Positions 40,950 through 47,125 of a DNA stretch of 47,125 nt are shown here, piece after piece. Made by a program: the position numbers and the translations under genes. The notes under the pieces were generated by a model. It had not been told where the DNA came from, made no database searches, and worked only from the letters and a program-made list of their open reading frames with translations. Source of the stretch: Stenotrophomonas pavanii (GTDB taxonomy: Bacteria > Pseudomonadota > Gammaproteobacteria > Xanthomonadales > Xanthomonadaceae); NCBI RefSeq assembly GCF_900101175.1, contig NZ_FNFQ01000016.1, positions 40,722 through 87,846 of the forward strand, given 5' to 3'. Each line of letters opens with the position of its first letter. Positions within the stretch are counted from its first letter, which is position 1.

Positions 40950-42248
40950 TCAGCGGAAGTTGTTGCGCAGGCCGTTCCAGCACTGCTGGTAATCGCCCTG
41001 GCGGTGGCCGGCGGCCAGCGCCTGTGCGGTCGGGCGGATCACCGCGCGGGTTTCGAACATGAAGGCCATGGTGTCCTTGATCACATCGGCCTTCGACAGA
41101 TCCGCATTGGACGCCTTGTCGAAGGTCGGTGCGTCCGGGCCGTGGCCGCTCATGCAGTTGTGCAGCGATGCCCCGCCCGGCACGAAGCCTTCGGCCTTGG
41201 CATCGTAGGCACCGTGCACCAGGCCCATGAACTCGCTGGCGATGTTGCGGTGGAACCACGGCGGGCGGAACGTGTTCTGCGCCACCAGCCAGCGCGGCGG
41301 GAAGATCGCAAAGTCCATGTTGCTGGTTCCCGGCGTGTCGCTGGGCGAATGCAGCACCAGGAAGATCGACGGATCCGGGTGGTCGTAGCTGATCGAGCCA
41401 ATGGTGTTGAAGCGGCGCAGGTCGTAGCGGTACGGCGCGTAATTGCCGTGCCAGGCCACCACGTCCAGTGGTGAATGGTCGATCGGCGCACGCCACAGGC
41501 GGCCCTCGAACTTGGCGATCAGCTCGAAATCGCCATCCACATCCTCGAACGCCGCGTGCGGGGTTTCGAAGTCGCGCGGGTTGGCCAGGCCATTGGAACC
41601 GATCGGGCCAAGGTCGGGCAGCTTCAGCAGTGCACCGTAGTTCTCGCAGAGGTAGCCGCGGCTCGGCCCATCGGGCAGTTCAACGCGGAAGCGCACGCCG
41701 CGCGGGATCACCGCGATCTGCTGCGGCTCGATCTCGATCACGCCCAGCTCGGTCAGCAGGCGCAGCGCGCCCAGCTGCGGCACGATCAGCATCTCGCCAT
41801 CGGCGTTGTAGAAGTAACGGCCGACCATGTCGCGGTTGGCAGCGTAGAGATGGATGCCTACACCGGCATGCGCGTCGGGCGAGCCGTTGCCGCCCATGGT
41901 GTACAGCCCCTCGACGAAGTCGGTCGGCAGTTCCGGCAGCGGCAGCGGGCTCCAGCGCAGCTGGTTCGGCGAAGCCGGCTGTGCGCCGAAATCGCACTGC
42001 AGTTGCGACTGCGCGAACGGGGTGAACTCGCCATGGGTTACCGCCGGACGGATCCGGTACAGCCAGCTGCGGCGGTTGCTTCCGCGCGGCGCGGTGAAGG
42101 CGGTGCCGGTCAGCTGCTCGGCGTACAGGCCGTGGGCCACCTTCTGCGGTGAGTTCTGCCCGACCGGCAGCGCGCCGGCGATGGCCTCGGTGGCGAACTC
42201 GTTGCCGAAACCGGACTGGTAGCCACGGGCGGTGATGGCGGGGGACAT
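40950..42248 (-). CDS. hmgA: homogentisate 1,2-dioxygenase
   Basis: 432 residues, full length. Motifs: YQSGFGNEFATEA at the N-terminus, PRGVRFRVELPDGPSRGYLCENYG, FPPRWLVAQNTFRPPWFHRNIASEFMGLVHG (Fe ligands His and Glu) and SLHNCMSGHGPDAPTF. It opens the ring of homogentisate in tyrosine/phenylalanine breakdown; loss gives brown pyomelanin. ATG 42248 with GGAG about 7 bases upstream. Downstream of hppD, separated by a REP dimer. Confidence 0.97.
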   Translation of the reverse strand: MSPAITARGYQSGFGNEFATEAIAGALPVGQNSPQKVAHGLYAEQLTGTAFTAPRGSNRRSWLYRIRPAVTHGEFTPFAQSQLQCDFGAQPASPNQLRWSPLPLPELPTDFVEGLYTMGGNGSPDAHAGVGIHLYAANRDMVGRYFYNADGEMLIVPQLGALRLLTELGVIEIEPQQIAVIPRGVRFRVELPDGPSRGYLCENYGALLKLPDLGPIGSNGLANPRDFETPHAAFEDVDGDFELIAKFEGRLWRAPIDHSPLDVVAWHGNYAPYRYDLRRFNTIGSISYDHPDPSIFLVLHSPSDTPGTSNMDFAIFPPRWLVAQNTFRPPWFHRNIASEFMGLVHGAYDAKAEGFVPGGASLHNCMSGHGPDAPTFDKASNADLSKADVIKDTMAFMFETRAVIRPTAQALAAGHRQGDYQQCWNGLRNNFR

Positions 42249-42262
42249 GGGGGCTCCAGAAA

Positions 42263-42325
42263 TGGCCGGCCAGCGGCCGGCACTACCATTCGGACAGGCA
42301 ATGCCGGCGGGAAGCCGGCAGTGCC
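42263..42325. repeat. REP dimer between hppD and hmgA
   Basis: A mirrored GCCGGCC-type unit at 42263-42286 (ending CACTAC) and a divergent hairpin GGCAaTGCCGGC-GGGAA-GCCGGCAgTGCC at 42297-42325. It sits inside the presumed hppD-hmgA transcript and could set the relative mRNA level of the two genes. Confidence 0.8.
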
Positions 42326-42333
42326 CGCAGACC

Positions 42334-43446
42334 TTACAGCACGCCGCGGCGGATCTGGTCGCGCTCGATGCTCTCGAACAGCGCGGTGAAGTTGCCTTCG
42401 CCGAAGCCTTCGTTGCCCTTGCGCTGGATGATCTCGAAGAAGATCGGGCCGATGCAGTTCTGGGTGAAGATCTGCAGCAGCTTGCGCTGGTGGGTTTCCG
42501 GATCGGCATCGATCAGGATCTTGTTCTTGGCCAGGCGCGCCACGTCTTCACCGTGGTTCGGCACGCGCTGGTCGATCACATCGAAGTAGGTTTCCGGCGT
42601 GTCGAGGAAATCCACGCCCTGCGCGCGCATCGCTTCGACGGTCTCGTAGATGTTCTCGGTGAAGCAGGCGATGTGCTGGATGCCCTCGCCCTTGTATGCG
42701 TCCAGGTACTCGTTGATCTGGCTCTTCGGGTCGGACGATTCGTTCAGCGGGATGCGCACGATGCCGTCCGGCGCGGTCATCGCCTTGGACACCAGGCCGG
42801 TCTTCAGGCCCTTGATGTCGAAGTAGCGGATCTCGCGGAAGTTGAACAGGCGCTCGTAGTAGTCCGACCACTGCTGCATGTTGCCGAAATACAGGTTGTG
42901 GGTCAGGTGGTCGATGAAGGTCAGGCCGAAGCCGAACGGGTGCAGGTCGGCACCGGCGATCGGCTCGTAGTCGCCGTCGTAGATGCTGCCGGCCGCGCCA
43001 TAGCGGTCGACCAGGTACAGCATGCAGTCGCCGATGCCCTTGATGACCGGTGCGCTGACCGCCTTGCTGTCCGGCTTGAAGGCGATGGCTTCGGCGCCGT
43101 TGCCCAGTGCGGTCTGGTAGACCTCCTGGCCCGGCTTCTTGAAGCGGATGGCGAAGCCACAGGCACAGGGGCCGTGCTTTTCGGCGAAGTCGGCGGCGAA
43201 CGAATCGGGGTCTTCATTGACCAGGAAGTTGACGTCGCCCTGGCGATAGACGGTAATCGGACGCTGCTTGTGCTTGAGCACCGCGTTGAAGCCCATCTTC
43301 CGGAAGTACGCGTGCAGCTCCTGGCCTCGGCCGGCGGGGGCGGCGAATTCGACGAACTCGAAACCGTCGATGCCCATCGGGTTCTCGAAGGTGGTGACCT
43401 GCATGCCGGGGTTGGGATGCGAGGCGGTCGGGACTGCGGTATTCAT
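42334..43446 (-). CDS. hppD: 4-hydroxyphenylpyruvate dioxygenase
   Basis: 370 residues, two-domain Fe(II) extradiol-like fold. Iron ligands: His in LTFIDHLTHNL, His in GIQHIACFTENI and Glu in GPIFFEIIQRKG; C-terminal helix FGEGNFTALFESIERDQ. It makes homogentisate from 4-hydroxyphenylpyruvate and so feeds HmgA. ATG 43446 is preceded by GGAG with 7-base spacing. Divergent from the MarR gene. Confidence 0.97.
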   Translation of the reverse strand: MNTAVPTASHPNPGMQVTTFENPMGIDGFEFVEFAAPAGRGQELHAYFRKMGFNAVLKHKQRPITVYRQGDVNFLVNEDPDSFAADFAEKHGPCACGFAIRFKKPGQEVYQTALGNGAEAIAFKPDSKAVSAPVIKGIGDCMLYLVDRYGAAGSIYDGDYEPIAGADLHPFGFGLTFIDHLTHNLYFGNMQQWSDYYERLFNFREIRYFDIKGLKTGLVSKAMTAPDGIVRIPLNESSDPKSQINEYLDAYKGEGIQHIACFTENIYETVEAMRAQGVDFLDTPETYFDVIDQRVPNHGEDVARLAKNKILIDADPETHQRKLLQIFTQNCIGPIFFEIIQRKGNEGFGEGNFTALFESIERDQIRRGVL

Positions 43447-43463
43447 GGCGTGGCTCCGAATCG

Positions 43464-43478
43464 GTACCGCATCGGTAC
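43464..43478. promoter_or_regulatory. palindrome in the hppD/marR intergenic region
   Basis: GTACCG-CAT-CGGTAC, a perfect 6-bp inverted repeat, 18 bases upstream of the hppD ATG in a 129-base divergent region. A plausible operator for the adjacent MarR protein. A TATAGT at 43536-43541 is a possible -10 for the marR gene. Confidence 0.35.
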
Positions 43479-43575
43479 AAACCAGGTGCGGGCAGGTTGG
43501 GACCCGGCGAGAATGCAGGGTCTGGACCCACCCCTTATAGTTACACTTGAAACCACCAGCAAGGTGCACCGCAAC

Positions 43576-44070
43576 ATGAGCCCCGCCGATCCCGCCTCGA
43601 CCCGCCTGCGTGCCTCGCACGTCCTGCTCGACCTGGAACAGTTCCTGCCCTACCGGCTGAGCGTGCTGTCCAACCGGGTCAGCGGCAACATCGCCAAGCT
43701 ATACGGCGATCGTTACGGTCTGGCGATTCCCGAATGGCGGGTCATCACCATCCTGGCGCTGTACCCGGGTTCCTCGGCCAGCGAGGTCTCCGACCGCACG
43801 GCAATGGACAAGGTGGCGGTCAGCCGCGCCGTGGCCCGCCTGCTGGAGCGCGGCTTCATCAAGCGCGAGACCCACGGCGACGACCGCCGCCGCTCGGTGC
43901 TGGCGCTGTCGGCGGCCGGCTTCGAGGTCTACGAGACCATCGCCCCGATGGTGATCGAGATCACCCGCAAGCTGATGTCGGTGCTGAGCGAGGAGGAAGA
44001 GCAGGTGCTGGAGAAGCTGATCCTGCGCCTGGCCGGCGAAGGCCTGGAGCGGATGGGCCAAGGGGTCTGA
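43576..44070 (+). CDS. MarR-family regulator, likely of hppD-hmgA
   Basis: 164 residues. MarR fold: N-terminal helices, winged helix-turn-helix at about 55-100 (SASEVSDRTAMDKVAVSRAVARLLERGFIKRE) and wing THGDDRRRSVLALS. Divergent from hppD, which suggests it controls tyrosine breakdown, with a pathway acid as likely ligand (inference). ATG 43576; an in-frame GTG at 43564 is possible. Confidence 0.88.
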   Translation: MSPADPASTRLRASHVLLDLEQFLPYRLSVLSNRVSGNIAKLYGDRYGLAIPEWRVITILALYPGSSASEVSDRTAMDKVAVSRAVARLLERGFIKRETHGDDRRRSVLALSAAGFEVYETIAPMVIEITRKLMSVLSEEEEQVLEKLILRLAGEGLERMGQGV

Positions 44071-44074
44071 AAGA

Positions 44075-44100
44075 AAAAAGGGGACGGAGGGGATTAAGTC
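44075..44100. repeat. half copy of the GGGGACGGAGGGGATTAAG repeat
   Basis: A-run, then GGGGACGGAGGGGATTAAG and TCG, identical to the left arm at 40867-40893, just after the marR stop. The facing arm is absent. The remaining gap to 44446 holds no convincing gene; a small palindrome TCCAAT...ATTGGA lies near 44352-44373. Confidence 0.8.
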
Positions 44101-44446
44101 GCTTTGGGCACCAGGGCGCGGGTGCCGACCCTGGCCGGCAGCGGAACAGTAGCTGGGCGATTGTCGTCCGCCCCCCTTTGATCTGCCGGGACCCGCTCTT
44201 GTACGGGCTGTGGGCCGACCACAAGCGATGACATTGCACGCATTCACTTCCGGCGGAATCCGTCATGAAGTGTCGCCCTCGCCCGTCGGCATTTCCGCAT
44301 TGGCACGATACGACCCGTTTCCGCGAAGCTGGTGTATCGAAACGGGCTGATCCAATGAGTTCTCTTATTGGACTGTCGGTGCGTGCGGCCGGACGGTACG
44401 CGTTCAACGGGCATCAGCCCGGCCATCCACATCGAACGGCCCCCTC

Positions 44447-45502
44447 ATGGATGACTCGCGTTCAACGTCGCCGCATGGCCAGGAATTGCTGGCCGATCTC
44501 AGAGAGCTGATCTGCGCAGCGCGCAGCAGGATGCACAGGTCCATCAACGCCGAGTTGACGCTGCTGTACTGGCGAATCGGTCGTCGCATCCATGTTGACC
44601 AGATGGCAGGGCAGCGTGCGCGTTACGGCGAGGCTCTCTTCACCCGGATCGCCAAGGTGCTGTCTGCCGAGTTCGGCACGTCCTTCGGTGAGAAGAGCCT
44701 GCGCCGGATGGTGCAGTTCTCCATCGCATTTGCAGACGAGCGGATTGTCGTATCGCTGATACGACAATTGAGCTGGACCCATTTCATCGCGCTGATTCCA
44801 CTGGCGGATCCACTCAAGCGCGATTTCTATGCCCAGATGGCCGCCACCGAGGGCTGGAGTGTACGCACGCTGCGCCAGCGCATCGATTCGATGCTGTATG
44901 AGCGCACGGCACTCTCCAGCCAGCCAGAGCAGACCATCGCCGAAGAGTTGGCGGCACTGCGCGGCAACCAGCAGCTGTCTCCAGGGCTGGTACTGCGTGA
45001 TCCCTACGTACTGGACTTTCTTGGCCTCAAGGACAGCTGGGACGAGCAGGACCTTGAAACCGCGATCCTTCGCGAGATGCAGGGCTTCCTGCTTGAACTT
45101 GGTACCGGCTTCAGTTTCGTCGCCCGCCAGAAGCGCATCCAGATCGACGGCGATGACTTCCACCTGGACCTGCTGTTCTACAACCGGCGCCTGCGAAGAC
45201 TCATTGCCATCGAGTTGAAGATCGGCGAGTTCAAGCCGGCCTACAAGGGACAAATGGAACTCTATCTGCGCTGGCTGGACCGCTACGAACGTGAGGATGG
45301 CGAGCAGGCGCCGTTGGGCATCATCCTCTGTACAGGGAAGAAGGCGGGCCAGATTGAACTGTTGGAGCTGGATCGCTCAGGCATCCATGTTGCGGAGTAC
45401 CTGACCACGCTGCCCTCCCGTGAGGTCCTGAAGCGAAGATTGCAGACTGCCATGGAGCGGGCGCGGCAACAGCTGCAGACCGCGGCGCCCGGCCTCCCGT
45501 AG
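44447..45502 (+). CDS. YhcG-type PD-(D/E)XK nuclease (DUF1016)
   Basis: 351 residues. The N-terminal DUF1016 helical domain (about 10-160; LLYWRIGRRI, FGEKSLRRMVQFS, RQLSWTHF) probably binds DNA. The C-terminal nuclease domain has RDPYVLDFLGL, ILREMQGFLLELGTGFSFVARQKRI, Asp241 in HLDLLFYN and Glu256-x-Lys258 in AIELKIGEF. These are found near restriction-modification and phage-defence genes, but no such partner is here. Codon use looks less GC-rich than its neighbours, suggesting transfer. Its stop TAG is part of a GTAG repeat. Confidence 0.9.
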   Translation: MDDSRSTSPHGQELLADLRELICAARSRMHRSINAELTLLYWRIGRRIHVDQMAGQRARYGEALFTRIAKVLSAEFGTSFGEKSLRRMVQFSIAFADERIVVSLIRQLSWTHFIALIPLADPLKRDFYAQMAATEGWSVRTLRQRIDSMLYERTALSSQPEQTIAEELAALRGNQQLSPGLVLRDPYVLDFLGLKDSWDEQDLETAILREMQGFLLELGTGFSFVARQKRIQIDGDDFHLDLLFYNRRLRRLIAIELKIGEFKPAYKGQMELYLRWLDRYEREDGEQAPLGIILCTGKKAGQIELLELDRSGIHVAEYLTTLPSREVLKRRLQTAMERARQQLQTAAPGLP

Positions 45503-45521
45503 ATCCACGCCACGCGCGGAT
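45499..45521 (+). repeat. GTAG-type REP that provides the yhcG-type gene stop
   Basis: GTAG (45499-45502, including the nuclease stop TAG), then ATCCACGC-CAC-GCGCGGAT, with one G-for-T change in the stem. Lies 12 bases from the stop of the convergent gene. Confidence 0.8.
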
Positions 45522-45533
45522 GGCGTTCATGCT

Positions 45534-46673
45534 TCAGCTCAGGTGCTTGCGGCGGGCATGGATCCACGGCACCGCGAGCGCTGCGATGGCACCACCGGCG
45601 AAGCCCAGCGAAGCGGCCACCGTGGCTGCTTCGACCGCCCCCGGCAGCGCCAGCGCCGCCGCCACCAGCAGCAACGAAGGCAGGCCGACGAAGGTACCCA
45701 GGAAGAAGTGCCAGCGCGGCGACCAGGTGTTGAGCTGCAGCAGGCTGACCGGCTGCCAGGCGTCGGAGGCGGCGTCCTCGGCGATCTTCGCCACCGCCTT
45801 GGCCAGGTCCACCTCCGGCAGCGCGCGGCCCAGGCGGGCGGTCGCCAGCAGCTCGGCCACCGCCTCCACCGGCGGGAAGCTGGACGGCCACGCCACCGGC
45901 GCCGGCACGCCGTAGGCGGTGAGCAACGGCACGCTCAACCACGGTGCCACCAGCGGACGCATGCGGCGGCGCGCGTGCACGCACCAGATCTGCGGCTGGC
46001 CGTGCGCAATGACGCTGTACAGCGCCAGTTCGTTGGCCGGCGGGTAGCCGAGCATGGTCACCCGCGCTGCCAGGCTGTCCTGGCCCATCGCGCGCAGGAA
46101 GCCGGGGCGGCTGCGGCCTTCCTGCATCCACGCCAGGCCCAATGCGCCCACCAGATACGCCTCGGCGACGTCCTTGCTGCCGGCCGTGGCGCGCTCGTCA
46201 CTGGCCAGGTACCACGCCAGCGACTTGGGTTCGGCAACATCTTCCAGGCCCCAGCGGCTGTCATCGCCCAGTACGTGGCGCACCGGCAGTCGCGCGGGGG
46301 CGGTCTCGCCACGCTCGCCGGTCTGCAGGAAGGGCAGCACGCCCTGGATGAAGGCGGACAGCTCGATCGCGCGCGCGCCATGGCCTTGCCATTCGGGCGG
46401 CAGCAGCCCGGCCAGCTGGCCTTCGGCGGCCAGCGCATCAAGGCGCGCCTTCTGCTCGACCAGCTTCTGCACCGCCCCCTTCAGCACCACGTTGTCGGGC
46501 AGCGCGATCTGCGGCAGGCGGTGGCGTGGCGGTGCCAGGTCGACGCTGTCCTCTCCGGTACCGGCATCATCTAGAAGCGCCTCCTGCTGGGGCAGGGTCA
46601 CGCCCTCGCCTGCCCCAGCCTCGGCCAGGTCGCTGGCAGGTTCGGGCAGTCGTTCGGCGTGGTCGCTGTGCAT
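45534..46673 (-). CDS. unknown protein with two C-terminal membrane helices
   Basis: 379 residues. Acidic, Glu/Ala-rich N-terminus (1-60), a soluble domain (about 60-305) with no motif I recognise, then two hydrophobic helices at about 320-342 and 345-365 and a basic tail ending HARRKHLS. So it is probably anchored at its C-terminus with the bulk in the cytosol. ATG 46673 was chosen, following GGAA; the open frame runs further upstream into the IS110 flank. Starts 125 bases from the IS110 transposase stop. Confidence 0.65.
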   Translation of the reverse strand: MHSDHAERLPEPASDLAEAGAGEGVTLPQQEALLDDAGTGEDSVDLAPPRHRLPQIALPDNVVLKGAVQKLVEQKARLDALAAEGQLAGLLPPEWQGHGARAIELSAFIQGVLPFLQTGERGETAPARLPVRHVLGDDSRWGLEDVAEPKSLAWYLASDERATAGSKDVAEAYLVGALGLAWMQEGRSRPGFLRAMGQDSLAARVTMLGYPPANELALYSVIAHGQPQIWCVHARRRMRPLVAPWLSVPLLTAYGVPAPVAWPSSFPPVEAVAELLATARLGRALPEVDLAKAVAKIAEDAASDAWQPVSLLQLNTWSPRWHFFLGTFVGLPSLLLVAAALALPGAVEAATVAASLGFAGGAIAALAVPWIHARRKHLS

Positions 46674-46798
46674 GGGCGTTCCGGAAGGTTGCGTCGACGG
46701 GGCGTCGACTGAGGTCCTTGCCGGTAACGGCGTGCTCACGGTGAAGTTGAGACACGGATTCAGAGAGTGTGACGGGGCGCGCAGTAGCAACTGTCTTG

Positions 46799-47125
46799 TC
46801 AGGGGCAGCCGAGGGCCACCTCGGCGTCCCGCTTACGGGCGTTTAGGATCACCAGCATTTTGCGCATGACCGCCACGAGCGCCACCTTGCTCGCTTTGCC
46901 CTTGGCCTTCAGACCAGCGTAAAACGCGCGCAGTCTTGGCTCGTACCGGATGGCCGTCAGGGCCGCCATGTAAAGGGCTTCGCGTACCACCGCGCGCCCA
47001 CCACTGATCCGCCGTTGGCCCTGCCAGGTGCCACTTTCGCGGTTCATCGGGGCCAGCCCCACCAGCGACGCTATGGCTTTGCTTCCCAAGCTGCCCAGTT
47101 CGGGCAACTCGCAGGCCAATGTGCT
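46799..47125 (-). mobile_element. IS110/IS1111-family transposase, C-terminal part
   Basis: At least 108 residues, running off the right edge. Matches the C-terminal Transposase_20 domain of IS110 enzymes: SLVGLAPMNRESGTWQG, RRISGGRAVVREALYMAALTA (the Ser of SGG is the expected catalytic serine) and a Lys-rich helix. The N-terminal RuvC-like part lies outside the window. The left boundary of the element is not visible; IS110 members often lack terminal inverted repeats. It may be an intact element or a remnant. Confidence 0.85.

Noticed and set aside
44265..44510. Small open frame upstream of the YhcG-type gene
   Set aside because: No ribosome site or recognisable motif, and it overlaps the nuclease start in another frame.

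Overview
The window looks like chromosomal DNA of a Stenotrophomonas species (Xanthomonadaceae, Gammaproteobacteria), probably of the S. maltophilia group. Three things point there. The sequence is GC-rich with tightly packed genes. It carries a Clp-type CRP-like regulator almost word for word like the Xanthomonas one. It is also sprinkled with short palindromes that begin with GTAG, the hallmark of the REP elements known in S. maltophilia as SMAG repeats. Almost all genes are housekeeping or accessory metabolic genes. I see no prophage, CRISPR array, rRNA or large mobile island; the only insertion sequence is the 3' part of an IS110-type transposase at the right edge.

Layout. 1-5.6 kb: a YccS-type membrane protein, an MFS-PlsC lysophospholipid fusion, and a three-gene membrane module (two tandem CD225/dispanin proteins plus a DUF2752 protein). 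5.6-6.1 kb: a gene-free stretch with two large related hairpins. 6.1-9.8 kb (minus strand): ampE-like gene, nudC, then DUF6776-bactofilin-erpA. 10-14.8 kb (plus): DUF4126 protein, then a two-gene signalling unit (receiver plus degenerate GGDEF/EAL, and a hybrid histidine kinase). 14.8-17.8 kb: bacterioferritin and its ferredoxin, rppH, tRNA-Met and tRNA-Gln with a strong terminator, and rplM-rpsI. 18-21.6 kb: coq7, sugE (guanidinium exporter type) with a structured leader, speD, clp and a TauE-type permease.

21.7-27.6 kb is a trp operon (trpE-SIMPL protein-trpG-trpD-trpC-HAD phosphatase) read on the minus strand, with two non-trp genes built in and a possible Trp-rich leader reading frame. 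27.6-32.2 kb: YegS-type lipid kinase, a putative small RNA, a GNAT acetyltransferase, rpe, a mini DjlA-like J protein, purC and an Mpo1-like protein. 32.5-38.4 kb is a complete six-gene Mrp/Pha cation/proton antiporter operon (AB fused, C, D, E, F, G) with overlapping stop and start codons, followed by a convergent Na/Ca exchanger. 39.5-44.1 kb: a lipoprotein, an unknown two-domain protein, and the tyrosine/homogentisate genes hmgA and hppD with a divergent MarR regulator. 44.4-47.1 kb: a lone YhcG-type PD-(D/E)XK nuclease, an unknown membrane protein and the IS110 fragment.

The least explained signals are non-coding. (1) Two homologous ~105-nt hairpins at 5.7-6.05 kb share a 52-nt core but have different, internally complementary arms. 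(2) GTAG repeats supply the TAG stop codon of four separate genes. (3) A sugE leader has an ACGA-tetraloop hairpin and an intrinsic terminator. (4) A terminator-ended small RNA candidate lies at 28.75 kb. (5) A rod-like fold lies before the Mrp operon. Structures were read by eye; no folding or database search was run.
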